From: Brevundimonas sp. UBA7506
GTDB taxonomy: Bacteria; Pseudomonadota; Alphaproteobacteria; Caulobacterales; Caulobacteraceae
DNA: 64,000 nucleotides
Assembly (NCBI RefSeq): GCF_002479495.1
Contig: NZ_DLNQ01000003.1
Location: forward strand, 1-64,000
Reading direction: 5' to 3'
Part shown: in pieces, positions 36,759-48,656 of the stretch
Layout: each line of letters opens with the position of its first letter
How positions within the stretch are numbered: position 1 is the stretch's first letter
Notes under the pieces: generated by a model
The model's database searches: none
What the model saw: only the letters and a program-made list of their open reading frames with translations
Told to the model about the DNA's origin: nothing
Program-made: the position numbers and the translations under genes

Positions 36759-37742
36759 TCACATCGTTACTGCGCGACCATGCCAGCCCCAGGCGTCGCG
36801 CGCCATGTCGGCGATGTCGCGCTTCGGACGCCAGGCCAGCTTCTCGCGAGCGGCGCGGTTGTCCGCCACCAATCGAGGGGCGTCGCCCGGACGTCTCGGC
36901 TGCGAAACCGAAGGCACGAGCCGGCCGCTCGCCCTGGACACCGCCTCCAGAAGCTCTCGAACGGTCACGCCGCCGCCGGTTCCCAGGTTGAACGCCTCTC
37001 CCCCGGCGCCGCCCTCCAGAAGACGACGCAGCGCCAGCACATGAGCATCGGCCAGATCCAGAACATGGACGTAGTCGCGCTCGGCCGTGCCGTCGCGGGT
37101 GTCGTAGTCCTCGCCGAAAATGGAAAAGGCCTCGCGCCGCCCCTGCGCCGTCTCGACGGCGATCGGCAGGGCGTGTGTTTCCGGATCGTGCCGCTCGCCG
37201 ATACGTCCCTGTGGATCAGCCCCGGCGGCGTTGAAATAGCGCAGGATGATCGGACGGATTCCGCCGTAGGCCGCCAGATCCTTCAACGCCTGCTCGACCA
37301 TCAGCTTGGTGCGACCGTAGGGACTGATCGGAGCTTGAGGATGATCCTCGTCCAGGGGCAGGTACTGCGGCTCCCCATAGGTGGCGCAGGTCGAGGAGAA
37401 GACGAAGGGTTGGATGTTCCGCGCCTGCATGGCGCGCAGAACCGTCAGGGCCCCGCCGACATTGGTCTCGTAGAAGTCGCCGACCTGCTGAAACGACAGA
37501 CCGACCTCGATCAGGGCCGCGAAGTGAATGACCCCGACCGGCGACCAGCGATCCAGCGCGCGCTCGACATCGGCACGGCTGCGGACGTCGCCTCGCTCAA
37601 GCGGCCCCCACTGGACGAAGGCTTCATGTCCGTTCGACAGATTGTCGAAGGCCACCGGCGTAAAGCCTGCTTCGGCCAGACGCAGACAGGTATGGCTGCC
37701 GATATAGCCGGCGCCGCCTGTCACCAGAACATGGTCAGACAC
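36759..37742 (-). CDS. galE: UDP-glucose 4-epimerase
   Basis: A 327-residue extended short-chain dehydrogenase interconverting UDP-glucose and UDP-galactose. GGAGYIGSHT lies near 8-17, FDNLSNGH near 34-41, HFAALIEVGLS, SSTCATYG and the catalytic YGRTK follow in the right order. REAFSIFGEDYDTRDGTAERDYVHVLDLADAH is characteristic of GalE. It sits 9 bases downstream of the guanylyltransferase fusion gene and upstream of a methyltransferase gene, so it supplies a nucleotide sugar for the polysaccharide region. Confidence 0.95.
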   Translation of the reverse strand: MSDHVLVTGGAGYIGSHTCLRLAEAGFTPVAFDNLSNGHEAFVQWGPLERGDVRSRADVERALDRWSPVGVIHFAALIEVGLSFQQVGDFYETNVGGALTVLRAMQARNIQPFVFSSTCATYGEPQYLPLDEDHPQAPISPYGRTKLMVEQALKDLAAYGGIRPIILRYFNAAGADPQGRIGERHDPETHALPIAVETAQGRREAFSIFGEDYDTRDGTAERDYVHVLDLADAHVLALRRLLEGGAGGEAFNLGTGGGVTVRELLEAVSRASGRLVPSVSQPRRPGDAPRLVADNRAAREKLAWRPKRDIADMARDAWGWHGRAVTM

Positions 37743-37751
37743 AGATAGCCC

Positions 37752-39965
37752 CTATTGCAGCGAAAGCTGATTCAAACCCGACAATTCCTTGCTGCGACCC
37801 GTGGCCTCCAGTTGCGTGAAGGCCGACATGATGTGGTAGAAGGTGCTCGCTGGCGCGGCCTCATTGATGAAGCCGCCCTTGGCCAGACGCTTGTCGCGCC
37901 AGACCCCTTCCGGCGTCAGGTAGGACCACAGCGCTCTCATGGCGGCGGCTGCGTCATCCAGAAGACGACGACGTTGGCCGTCATGCGCGTCTTCCGCCAG
38001 CAGCAAGGACGCCTTCAGCCATTCGGTCTGGGGCCAGAGCCGCGCCCTCCCGCCCAGCGGGCGCCCTTGATCGTCAATGGCGTCCAGGGCCACGGGCATC
38101 CGGCCCGCGACGCCGCGCGCGCCCCAGTCGTAGAGTTGGAAGGCCAGGTCCCGACCATCGGAATCCCCGCGAAGACGGGCATGGCGCGCCAGCAGCCAGG
38201 CCCATTCGAACTGATGGCCCGGCTCGACCAGCCGGCCGCGCTCGCCCGTCGCCGGCGTCCAGTCCGCCGTGAAAAATTCGCGCAGGAAACCGCCCTCACG
38301 GTCAATGAAGACATTGTGCGCAAGGTCCACGAGTTCATCCGCCAGCTTCGCCCAGCCCTGATCGCCGCCGCCCTCCTCCCAGGCCAGACAGGCCTCCAGC
38401 AGGTGCATGTGCGCATTGGCCTGGAAGGGTGCCTCCCCCTCCTCGACGAAAGCGCCGTTCGCCATGCGATGGGCGGCCAGGCGTTCCCGCACGCCGACAG
38501 CCAGAGCCTCCATGGCTCCCGGCGTCGCCTCGACGCTGCGCGCGGCTTCGAGCGCGAACATGATGAAGGCATGGTCATAGACCCGCGCCGTCTCGTCCAG
38601 TGCGGCGCCGTCGGGCGCTAGGAGGGTGCGATAGAGACCGTCCGGTCGAAGATAGGCCGATTGCAAGGCCTCGACGCCCGTAGAGACCGCACGGCTCCAG
38701 CCGCCCTGCCAGCCAAGGCGTCCCGCTTCAGCATAGGTCCAGATCTGGCGCGCCTGAACGCGCGTCCGGCGCGCGGCCACGAGCGGCCGAGAATCCAGCG
38801 TCAGGGCCTCGGCGAAGCGTCCGTCGGACTGCTGCCCGATAGCGCTCCACATCGGCAGCGCTCGAACCCGAAGCCACTCCGCGAAGCGCGCGGCCCCGTC
38901 TCCCAGGGTCTCCGGTGCGGGCCGATGGAAGTCCAGATGCTGCGGGAAGGCCGCACCGACGCGGGCCACGACCCGCTTGACGTCTTGGGCGCGCGACAGA
39001 TCGCAGACCAGAACGGCGTCGGACTCGACCACGATCGCGACGTTCCTCACGCCCAGGGCGGCGACGATCGTGCCCTCTGGCGCCCGAACCAGACAACCAT
39101 CAGAATCCTCGAGGATGTGCTGACCGAAATCACCTTCGCCGGTGTCGGCGATCGAATCCCAGGCTCCAAGGTCTGACCAGTCGAAGTCCACCTCGAGCAC
39201 GGACGCCAGTTCGGTGCGCTCCATCACCGCATAGTCGATCGAGATCTTCGGGGACTGGTTGAAGGCGTCACCCAGCACCAGGACCGGACTGGGGGGCGCG
39301 TCTGTGAGCGCTTGCCGCGCCGCGACCTCCACGCCTGGCGCAAATTGTCGCAACTCGCGCACCAAGGCGTCGGCGCGAACGATAAAATTACCGCTGTTCC
39401 AGAGGTAGCCGTCTTGAATATAGGCAGCGGCGATCTCGGCATCCGGCTTTTCCCGGAAAGCCTCGACGTCCGACAGGCCGCGCCCAGTCGGCTTGATATA
39501 GCCATAGGCCGAGGACGGGGCGGTCGGCATGACGCCAAGGGTGACGATCCGCCCCCCCCCGGCCCCCGTCGCCGCCTCTCGTACTGCCCGGCGGAAAGCC
39601 AGATTGTCCGGCACATGATGGTCGGAAGCCAGGAAGACGTTGACGCCGTCGGCGTCGTGCTCCTGGGTCCAGATCGCCGCAGCCGCCATGGCCGCCGCGG
39701 AATCACGGGCTTGGGGCTCCAGCAGAACCTGGGCGTCCACGCCGACCTCTTCCAGTTGATCCAGAATCCAGTCGCGGTGGCCCACGCCCCCGACCACGAT
39801 CAGCCGCCCGCCCTCGGCGGCCAGGGGCGCGACCCGCAGCACCGTTTCCTGAAACAGCGAGCGATTGCCCGCCAGCGGGATGAACTGCTTGGGCCGCGAC
39901 GGCCTCGAAGCGGGCCACAGACGCGTGCCGGCGCCGCCGCACATGATCACAGGATAGAGAACCAT
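37752..39965 (-). CDS. Mannose-1-phosphate guanylyltransferase fused to AGE-family epimerase/isomerase
   Basis: A 737-residue fusion. Residues 1-350 are a GDP-mannose pyrophosphorylase: CGGAGTRLWPASRPSRPKQF at 9-28, LLEPQARDSAAAM, ASDHHV, FREKPD, YLWNSGNFI and DFDWSDLGAW. Residues about 370-737 are an alpha/alpha-barrel of the N-acylglucosamine 2-epimerase/mannose isomerase family: RVYDHAFIMFALEAA, NAHMHLLEACLAWEE, EPGHQFEWAWLL and RLWPQTEWLKA. In standard enzymes the pyrophosphorylase is fused to a cupin mannose-6-phosphate isomerase; here an AGE barrel replaces it, probably supplying mannose-6-phosphate. The strong AGGAGG site precedes the ATG at 39965. Confidence 0.9.
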   Translation of the reverse strand: MVLYPVIMCGGAGTRLWPASRPSRPKQFIPLAGNRSLFQETVLRVAPLAAEGGRLIVVGGVGHRDWILDQLEEVGVDAQVLLEPQARDSAAAMAAAAIWTQEHDADGVNVFLASDHHVPDNLAFRRAVREAATGAGGGRIVTLGVMPTAPSSAYGYIKPTGRGLSDVEAFREKPDAEIAAAYIQDGYLWNSGNFIVRADALVRELRQFAPGVEVAARQALTDAPPSPVLVLGDAFNQSPKISIDYAVMERTELASVLEVDFDWSDLGAWDSIADTGEGDFGQHILEDSDGCLVRAPEGTIVAALGVRNVAIVVESDAVLVCDLSRAQDVKRVVARVGAAFPQHLDFHRPAPETLGDGAARFAEWLRVRALPMWSAIGQQSDGRFAEALTLDSRPLVAARRTRVQARQIWTYAEAGRLGWQGGWSRAVSTGVEALQSAYLRPDGLYRTLLAPDGAALDETARVYDHAFIMFALEAARSVEATPGAMEALAVGVRERLAAHRMANGAFVEEGEAPFQANAHMHLLEACLAWEEGGGDQGWAKLADELVDLAHNVFIDREGGFLREFFTADWTPATGERGRLVEPGHQFEWAWLLARHARLRGDSDGRDLAFQLYDWGARGVAGRMPVALDAIDDQGRPLGGRARLWPQTEWLKASLLLAEDAHDGQRRRLLDDAAAAMRALWSYLTPEGVWRDKRLAKGGFINEAAPASTFYHIMSAFTQLEATGRSKELSGLNQLSLQ

Positions 39966-40124
39966 TCCCCCTCCTAGACTGCACCGCCATGGATGCGAAG
40001 AGCCGAGAAGCCGGGTTGAACGATCCCGACGATCGGCGCGAGATTACATTAGTCTTTGCTGCATCGCTTGCCTGTCTCTCTCCACTGTCTAGTGTGACCG
40101 CTCTCAGTCCTTCGGCAGGCGTCC

Positions 40125-42788
40125 ATGTCCTCATTCCAGACCGATCAAGATAATTCGCCCGCTCCCGTCGCCGGCGGCCTTGACGATCCTCTGTACTTCC
40201 TGAACGCCGACGCTCGCGGCCTGGGACCGGCTCCGGGCGGCAAACCCTCTCTGACGATCAGCGACGCGGCTCTGCAGCTGACGCGAACAGGGGCGTCCTG
40301 GCTCGGCGGCCAACCCCTTGGCTCGGGCGTGACGGTCAGTTTCGCCTTCCGCAGCAATGCGCCGACCACCATGCCGACCGACACCACGGGCTTCAGCCAG
40401 TTTTCGGCGACGCAGATCGCCGCCACCCTGCTGGCACTGCAAACCTGGTCCGATGTGGCCAACATCCGCTTCGTTCGTGTCGATGACGGCAACGGCTATT
40501 CCGACAATGCGACCCTGCTTTTCAGCAACTATTCCGGCGGCCAGGACAGCGCGGCGGCCTTCGCATACATGCCCGGCTCCAGCGCCTTCGGATCGGCGTC
40601 TGGCGACGTCTGGATCAACAATACCCTGAGCTACAACATCTCGCCTATCCAACTGGGGTACGGCCAGCAGGTTCTGGTTCACGAGATCGGCCATGCCATC
40701 GGCCTCAGCCATCCCGCGGCCTACAACGCGTCGGACAACGAGACGATCACCTACGCGAAGCACGCCACCTACTATGAAGATTCTCGTCAGTACTCGGTGA
40801 TGAGCTACTTCAGCGAGAGCAACACCGGCGCCTCGTTCTCCCGTGCCTATTCGTCTGCGCCCCTGCTGGACGACATCGCCGCGATCCAGCGCCTGTACGG
40901 CGCCAACATGACGACGCGGACCGGCGACACGGTCTACGGCTTCAACTCGAACACCGGCCTGCCCTGGTTCACCACCAACAACTCCAGCATCGGCGCCATA
41001 TTCAGCGTGTGGGACGCGGGCGGCATCGATACCCTCGACTTCTCGATCTATAGCCAGAGGCAGGTGATCGACCTGCGCCAGGGACACTTCTCCAACGTCG
41101 GCGGCATGATCGGCAACGTCTCCATCGCGATGGGCGCGGTGATCGAGAACGCGATCGGCGGCGGCGGCGCGGACGTCATCGTCGGCAACTCGGCGAACAA
41201 CCGGCTCACCGGGGGCGCCGGCAACGACGATCTGGACGGCGGCGGCGGCATTGATACGGCCGTTTTCAGCGGCAATCGCTCAGCCTACACGATCGACACC
41301 TCGGGTCCCAAGGTGGTGGTCACCGGCCCCGACGGCACAGACACCCTGGTGAACATTGAATTCCTCCAGTTCGCCGATCAGACCATCGCCCTGTCGACCA
41401 ACACCGGCGTCAGCCTGACGGGCACGGGCGGTCCTGACACCCTGACGGGCACCGAACAGAACGACTCGCTTGAGGGAGGCGGCGGGAACGACGTTCTGAT
41501 CGGCCTTGGCGGCAATGATTTTCTGTCCGGCGGCGATGGCGACGACATCCTCATCGGCGGCAAGGGCAGCGACAATCTGGTGGGTGGCGCCGGAATCGAC
41601 ACCGCCGTCTTCGGCGGCCTGTCGCGTGGCTACGCCTCGATCAGTTCGACGGCCGTCAGCGGCGGACGCGACGGCGGCATGGACTCCCTGTCGTCGATCG
41701 AGAAAATCAAATTCCTTGATGGCGTACGGTCCTATGTGACCACGGACGTCTACGCCGTCGTCTATCGTCTCTATGACGCGGCTTTCGACCGTGAGCCGGA
41801 CCCGGTCGGTCTCGCCACCTACGCCCAGCAGCTGTCTTCGGGCGCGACTGTCACGGACATTCTGAGAATCCTGTCCGGTTCGGCTGAGTTCCAGACGCGT
41901 TTCGGCGGTACGGACAATGAAACCTATGTCCGGCTGATGTATCGCTACTCGCTTGACCGTGAGCCGGACGCCGCCGGTCTTGCGCAGCACGTGGCCTCGC
42001 TCAACAACGGCCTGTCGCGCCTGGATCTGCTGGCCGTCTTCAGCGAGTCGGCCGAGCACAGGCAGTTGGTGGCGTCCAAGATCGAGAGCCGGGGCATCTG
42101 GGTCCAGGACGAAGCCACCATTGCCGTCGCCCGTCTGTACGACAGCGTTCTGGACCGCGTGCCCGACATCGGCGGCCTGGACCACTATCGCGGCGCCGTC
42201 GACCAGGGCTACGGCCTGCAGCAGTTCGCCGACAACATGGTGCAGTCACCCGAATTCCGCGCCCGTTACGGCGATCTGTCGAACACCGACTTCGTCAAAC
42301 AGATCTACCGCTTCGTTCTGGACCGCGAGGCCGACGCCAAGGGCCTGGGCGAATACGTGACCGCCCTCAACAACGGTCTAACGCGCGCCGAACTGGTGAT
42401 CATCTTCTCGGAATCGCCGGAGCACCGGGCCTCCTATCAGTCGACCTGGGAAAATCAGGTCCGCAACCTGGAGGCCGGCCTTTACCGGGCGCCCGAACCG
42501 GAAGCCTTCCAGGACGGCGCCGATGAACCGCAGACCTTGCCGCGGGCCGACGATGGTTTTGGCGACCTGACGGACGGCTGGCATCAGGCCGACGCCTTTG
42601 TCCTTCCGGCCGAGCTGGAAGGACTCCTTGCCCTGCCGCCCCTGTTCGCCGACGAAAGCCTGGACGCCAGGCCCCAGACCCTGCCGCCCTTGGAGCCGAT
42701 CCAGGTCAACCTGTCGCTCGATGGGCTGCATCCGCACGACGGCCTGATCCATTCGCCCGGCCACGACGACTGGTTCCTTGCCGCCTGA
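40125..42788 (+). CDS. Serralysin-like RTX metalloprotease with DUF4214 repeats
   Basis: An 887-residue secreted zinc protease of the M10 serralysin type. The zinc motif [11 protein letters not shown] is at 186-196 and the Met-turn SVMSYF at 224-229. Calcium-binding RTX nonapeptides occur in two blocks, about 345-375 and 447-490 ([32 protein letters not shown]). Four DUF4214-like units span about 543-768 ([18 protein letters not shown] and similar). An acidic Pro-rich tail ends in DDWFLAA, a plausible type I secretion signal. There is no N-terminal signal peptide. The matching exporter and an Inh-type inhibitor are encoded at 49780-53365. Insertion of DUF4214 repeats is not typical of serralysins. 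Confidence 0.9.
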   Translation: MSSFQTDQDNSPAPVAGGLDDPLYFLNADARGLGPAPGGKPSLTISDAALQLTRTGASWLGGQPLGSGVTVSFAFRSNAPTTMPTDTTGFSQFSATQIAATLLALQTWSDVANIRFVRVDDGNGYSDNATLLFSNYSGGQDSAAAFAYMPGSSAFGSASGDVWINNTLSYNISPIQLGYGQQVLVHEIGHAIGLSHPAAYNASDNETITYAKHATYYEDSRQYSVMSYFSESNTGASFSRAYSSAPLLDDIAAIQRLYGANMTTRTGDTVYGFNSNTGLPWFTTNNSSIGAIFSVWDAGGIDTLDFSIYSQRQVIDLRQGHFSNVGGMIGNVSIAMGAVIENAIGGGGADVIVGNSANNRLTGGAGNDDLDGGGGIDTAVFSGNRSAYTIDTSGPKVVVTGPDGTDTLVNIEFLQFADQTIALSTNTGVSLTGTGGPDTLTGTEQNDSLEGGGGNDVLIGLGGNDFLSGGDGDDILIGGKGSDNLVGGAGIDTAVFGGLSRGYASISSTAVSGGRDGGMDSLSSIEKIKFLDGVRSYVTTDVYAVVYRLYDAAFDREPDPVGLATYAQQLSSGATVTDILRILSGSAEFQTRFGGTDNETYVRLMYRYSLDREPDAAGLAQHVASLNNGLSRLDLLAVFSESAEHRQLVASKIESRGIWVQDEATIAVARLYDSVLDRVPDIGGLDHYRGAVDQGYGLQQFADNMVQSPEFRARYGDLSNTDFVKQIYRFVLDREADAKGLGEYVTALNNGLTRAELVIIFSESPEHRASYQSTWENQVRNLEAGLYRAPEPEAFQDGADEPQTLPRADDGFGDLTDGWHQADAFVLPAELEGLLALPPLFADESLDARPQTLPPLEPIQVNLSLDGLHPHDGLIHSPGHDDWFLAA

Positions 42789-42851
42789 CGCCGACAGCGA
42801 CTAACAAGCGCGGGGCCGGCGCATCGCCGGGGCGCAGACAGGGTCAATCGA

Positions 42852-43679
42852 ATGAGCGGCAAGACGGCCCTGGTGGTTCTGGGGATGCATCGCAGCGGCA
42901 CCTCGTCAGTGGCGGGCGCGCTCGCACTGCTGGGCGCACGTGCGCCGCAGACCCTGATGCAGCCCGCCGAGGACAACCCCAAGGGCTTCTGGGAGAGCGA
43001 GGTCCTGGCTGGGCTCAACGACCGCCTGCTGGCGGCGGGCGGTTCGACCTGGCACGACTGGCGGCGCTTTGATCTGGCGACCGTCGGCGACGCCCTGCAC
43101 GCTTTCCGCGTCGAGGCGGCGGACAGGCTTGCGGCCGAGTTCGGCGACGCTAGCCTGATCGTTCTCAAGGACCCCCGCATCTGCCGCCTGTTCACCTTCT
43201 GGCGCAGCGTGCTGGAGGACAGCGGCTACAGCGTCGTCGTGATCAGTCCGGTGAGGCCCCCGGCTGAGGTGGCCGCCTCGCTGATGACCCGCAACGCCAT
43301 GTCGCGCAGCCATGCCCTGCGGCTGTGGCTTCGCCACGTGTCCGACGCCGAGCGCGCCAGCCGCAACCTGACCCGCCACGTCCTCACCTGGTCCCACTTC
43401 ATCGCCGACTGGCGCGGGCAGGTCGAACGGATGAGCCGTGATCTCGGCGTAGCCTTCGATCGCAGCACCGAGGCCGAGGCCCGCGTGGACGACTTCCTGT
43501 CCGCCGAGCTGAAACGTCAAAACGCCGATGAACGGGTTCCTGACCAGATCCGCCGCGCTCACCAGCTTCTGCTGCTCACCGCCCGCGACGGCGACCACCC
43601 CGACCTGCAGCGCGCGTTGGACGACATCCGTCAGGCCTTTGATCAAGCTTGCGACCTGTTCCCGGATGCGCCCTGCTGA
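42852..43679 (+). CDS. Sulfotransferase family protein
   Basis: A 275-residue P-loop protein of the PAPS-dependent sulfotransferase superfamily. The phosphosulfate loop is VVLGMHRSGTSSVAGAL near 9-25 and the 3'-phosphate part is VVVISPVRPPAEVAASL near 121-137; LKDPRICRLFTFW is also shared with the gsp-operon protein at 20754. It lies 60 bases after the RTX protease gene on the same strand and may be co-transcribed with it. A glycan target is likely from context but not shown. Confidence 0.83.
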   Translation: MSGKTALVVLGMHRSGTSSVAGALALLGARAPQTLMQPAEDNPKGFWESEVLAGLNDRLLAAGGSTWHDWRRFDLATVGDALHAFRVEAADRLAAEFGDASLIVLKDPRICRLFTFWRSVLEDSGYSVVVISPVRPPAEVAASLMTRNAMSRSHALRLWLRHVSDAERASRNLTRHVLTWSHFIADWRGQVERMSRDLGVAFDRSTEAEARVDDFLSAELKRQNADERVPDQIRRAHQLLLLTARDGDHPDLQRALDDIRQAFDQACDLFPDAPC

Positions 43680-43692
43680 GGCCCGCCGCGCC

Positions 43693-43890
43693 TCAGCCGC
43701 CGCCAGTGCGACCGACCGCCTTGCCGGTCCCCTCGCACACGGGGCAGGTCTCGCCTGAAATCAGCGCGCCTGTGCCCTGACATTCAGGACACAGGGTCGC
43801 GTCGGGGTGCTGCAGCGACGCCGGATCGACGGGATCGCCCGGCCCCATGTCGCGGTCGTCGATCGCCGTAGGGTCTATGGACGGGCTCAT
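43693..43890 (-). CDS. Small protein with DnaJ-type zinc-finger motifs
   Basis: A 65-residue protein. Two CxxCxGxG motifs, CPECQGTG and CPVCEGTG, lie at about 34-41 and 49-56, enough for one zinc site as in half of a DnaJ cysteine-rich domain. There is no J domain. The N-terminal half is acidic and disordered-looking. The start is the ATG at 43890; the much longer minus frame to 44835 is the antisense shadow of argB. It is divergent from argB with 75 bases between. Function is unknown; a thiol or chaperone role is only a family-based guess. Confidence 0.72.
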   Translation of the reverse strand: MSPSIDPTAIDDRDMGPGDPVDPASLQHPDATLCPECQGTGALISGETCPVCEGTGKAVGRTGGG

Positions 43891-43965
43891 GAAGGGGCAA
43901 ACGCCCCGCGCCCGCCCCGGTTTCGTCGTGACTTGCGCGCCCTTCAACGCTATCGAGCGGCCATC

Positions 43966-44895
43966 ATGAAAGAGACCGAACGGCAATCCGAGGAACGCAG
44001 CTGGGAAACGGCGAAGACGCTCGCCGAGGCGCTGCCCTATATCCAAGTCTATGACCGCGAGACCGTGGTCATCAAATACGGCGGCCACGCCATGGGCGAG
44101 AGCGCCGTGGCCAAGCAGTTCGCCGCCGACGTGGTGCTGCTGAAGCTGATGGGCGTGAACCCCGTGGTGGTCCACGGCGGCGGGCCGCAGATCAGCGCCA
44201 TGCTGGACAAGGCCGGGGTCAAATCCGCCTTCGTCGACGGCCTGCGCGTGACGGACAAGGACACCATGCAGGTGGCCGAGATGGTCCTGTCCGGCGCGGT
44301 CAACAAGGAGATCGCCCACTGGATCACCGTCGCCGGCAAGGAAGCCGACGTGCGCGGCGTCGGCCTCTCGGGTAAGGACGCCGGCCTGCTGACGGTCGAG
44401 AAGACCAAGCGCACCAAGCGCGACCCCGACAGCATGATCGAGCACGAGGTCGACCTGGGCTTCGTCGGCGAACCGACCAAGGTCGATCCCAAGCTGATCA
44501 AGGGCCTGATCGCGTCTGAGACCGAGGACTGGGTCCCGGTCATCGCCCCCATCGGCGTGGCCGAGGACGGCATGACCTACAACGTCAACGCCGACACGGT
44601 GGCGGGCGCGGTGGCCGGATCCCTGGGCGCCAAACGGATGCTGCTGCTGACCGACGTGGCGGGCGTGAAGGGCGCGGACGGCGAGATCATCCGCCAGATG
44701 AACCTGGAAGAGGCGCAAGGCCTGATCGACACCGGCGTCGCCAACGGCGGCATGATCCCCAAGCTGGAGACCGCCATGGCCGCCGTCCGCACGGGCGTCG
44801 AGGCCGTGGTCATTCTGGACGGTCGCCGTCCCCACGCCATGCTGGTCGAGCTGTTCACCGAGTTCGGCGCCGGCACCCTGGTGAAGGCCAAGTGA
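43966..44895 (+). CDS. argB: Acetylglutamate kinase
   Basis: A 309-residue amino-acid kinase, second step of arginine synthesis. IKYGGHAMG binds phosphate, [11 protein letters not shown] and [10 protein letters not shown] the substrate, and [14 protein letters not shown] and [28 protein letters not shown] are family signatures in order. The N-terminal helix (about 1-20) fits the arginine-sensitive class. I take the ATG at 43966; the frame upstream to 43807 is not conserved. The last codons overlap the next gene (GTGA). Confidence 0.96.
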   Translation: MKETERQSEERSWETAKTLAEALPYIQVYDRETVVIKYGGHAMGESAVAKQFAADVVLLKLMGVNPVVVHGGGPQISAMLDKAGVKSAFVDGLRVTDKDTMQVAEMVLSGAVNKEIAHWITVAGKEADVRGVGLSGKDAGLLTVEKTKRTKRDPDSMIEHEVDLGFVGEPTKVDPKLIKGLIASETEDWVPVIAPIGVAEDGMTYNVNADTVAGAVAGSLGAKRMLLLTDVAGVKGADGEIIRQMNLEEAQGLIDTGVANGGMIPKLETAMAAVRTGVEAVVILDGRRPHAMLVELFTEFGAGTLVKAK

Positions 44896-45598
44896 CGCCA
44901 GACGCGACCGCTTCGTCGCTGGCGGCGAGCACCGAGATCGGCGCCGACCTGCGCCATGTCCGGTCCTGGGTGTTCGACCTCGACAACACCCTTTATCCGC
45001 CTGAAACCCAGTTCCTGAAACAGGTCGAACAGCGCATCAACCACTATGTGGTGCGCACCTCGGGTCTGGAATCGGCCGAGGCCCTGGCGGTGCAGCGCGG
45101 CTACCTGCACGACTACGGCACCTCGCTGGCCGGGCTGATGATGCACTACGAGATCGACCCGCACGACTTCCTGGCCGAGGTCCACGACGTGCCGCTGGAC
45201 GTGCTGACGCCCGATCCCGGCCTGCACGCGGCGCTGGAACGCCTGAACGGCCCGCGCCTGATCTTCACCAACGGCTCGATCGGCCACGCCCGACGGGTGA
45301 TGGAGCGGCTGGAGCTGACGCGCTTCTTCGACGGGGTCTTCGCTCTGGAAGACGCCGACCTGATCCCCAAGCCGGACCCGCGCACCTTCGACAAGATGCT
45401 GGCCCGCTTCGGCGTTGATCCGACCACCGCCTGCTTCTTCGAGGACACGCCCAAGAACCTGGAGCCGGCGCACGCCATCGGCATGACCACGGTTCTGGTC
45501 GGGCCCAAGGCCTTCACCGCCGAGGGCGCGCACATCCAACACCGGGCCGCCAGCGTCGGCCCCTTCCTGACCACCGCCATGCTGGACGGAGATCCGCA

Positions 45599-45602
<4 letters not shown>
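44892..45602 (+). CDS. HAD-family pyrimidine 5'-nucleotidase
   Basis: A 236-residue haloacid dehalogenase-like hydrolase of the SDT1/pyrimidine nucleotidase group. Motif I is [10 protein letters not shown] near 28-37, motif II LIFTNGS, motif [14 protein letters not shown] and motif [14 protein letters not shown]. It starts with GTG overlapping the argB stop and its stop overlaps the dapD start, so the three are one operon. It probably dephosphorylates a nucleotide or related compound; its link to amino-acid synthesis is unclear. Confidence 0.9.
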
Positions 45603-46468
<866 letters not shown>

Positions 46469-46492
46469 TCCGGAGCGCCGCTTCCAAAAGAC

Positions 46493-46524
46493 AAAGGCCG
46501 GTGGATCGCTCCACCGGCCTTTTT
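46493..46524 (+). terminator. Rho-independent terminator after dapD
   Basis: A 13-base perfect stem (AAAGGCCGGTGGA with TCCACCGGCCTTT) around a TCGC loop, followed by TT, about 25 bases after the dapD stop. It ends the argB-dapD operon and could also slow transcription from the convergent thiolase gene. Confidence 0.92.
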
Positions 46525-46548
46525 CATTTCAGCCTGTGAGGCGAGGCG

Positions 46549-47751
<1,203 letters not shown>

Positions 47752-47873
47752 TCAAGGTTGTGCCGCATTGCACACTCCGCGTCACCTCTCGCAAGTGCGA
47801 AGTTCAGCTCTTCGTCATCATCCGGGCGCAATCTGCCGGGAACGATCCCCTCAACGAACGCTTTTCAGGAGTG

Positions 47874-48584
47874 ATGCTGGTGCGGCTGAAATCCTTGGCG
47901 AGACGGGTGTGGACGCCCGACGAGCTCGACATGATCGAGCACTATCAGTCGCGCGCCGAGCGCTTGGCCGACCTGTGGGTCCATATCGTGGGCCTGGCCC
48001 TGGCGGCTGTCGGCGGGGTCATCCTGGCGGTGCTCGCGGGGCTCTACAGCGGGATCAGTGCGGTGGTGGCCACCGCCATCTACGCCGTCTGCCTGCTGGC
48101 CATGCTGACGGCCTCGACCATCTATAACCAGACCCACCCCTGCGCCGCCCGCCCCGTGCTGCGACGCCTGGACGAAGCGGCCATCTTCCTGATGATCGCC
48201 GGCAGCTACACCCCCTTCACCACCCAGAGGTTCGAGGGGGCCTGGTCGATCGGCTTCACCCTGGCCGTCTGGCTGATGGCCCTGACCGGGGTCGGGGTGA
48301 AGATGTTCGCCCCGCGCATTTCCGACGTCTTCTGGAGCGGGGTCTATGTCCTGTTCGGCTGGGTGGCGATCTTTGCGCTGAAGCCGATGATCGAGACGGT
48401 GCATCCGCTGGCGCTGGGGCTCTTGGTCGCAGGCGGTCTGATCTACACCTCGGGCGTCTTCGTCTTCATCAGTCAGAAGGTGAAGTTCCGCCGCGCCATC
48501 TGGCACGGCTTCGTCGTCGCCGGGGCCGGCGCGCACTGGGCCGCCATCCTGATCGGGGTGGTCCTGGCCCCCGGCGCGGCCTGA
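47874..48584 (+). CDS. Haemolysin III family (PAQR) membrane protein
   Basis: A 236-residue protein with about seven membrane spans, member of the YqfA/haemolysin III family. Motifs are STIYNQTHP, RLDEAAIFLMIAGSYTPF and, near the end, WHGFVVAGAGAHW, which carries two of the histidines that bind zinc in this family. The longer open frame from 47760 adds residues without coding character. The ATG at 47874 is very close to an AGGAG at 47867-47871; the GTG at 47880 has better spacing. Function in bacteria is unclear; haemolysis should not be assumed. Confidence 0.87.
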   Translation: MLVRLKSLARRVWTPDELDMIEHYQSRAERLADLWVHIVGLALAAVGGVILAVLAGLYSGISAVVATAIYAVCLLAMLTASTIYNQTHPCAARPVLRRLDEAAIFLMIAGSYTPFTTQRFEGAWSIGFTLAVWLMALTGVGVKMFAPRISDVFWSGVYVLFGWVAIFALKPMIETVHPLALGLLVAGGLIYTSGVFVFISQKVKFRRAIWHGFVVAGAGAHWAAILIGVVLAPGAA

Positions 48585-48656
48585 CCGAAAAGCGCCCTCT
48601 GGCCTTCGCGCGCGCAACGCGTGATAGTGCGGCGTTGCAACAACGCGAGAACAAGC

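Noticed and set aside
41280..41620. RTX repeat region as a DNA tandem repeat
   Set aside because: The repeats are visible at the protein level as calcium-binding nonapeptides, but the DNA copies are diverged.
47874..48584. Naming the haemolysin III family protein a toxin
   Set aside because: The family name is historical; most members are PAQR-like membrane proteins without shown haemolytic activity.
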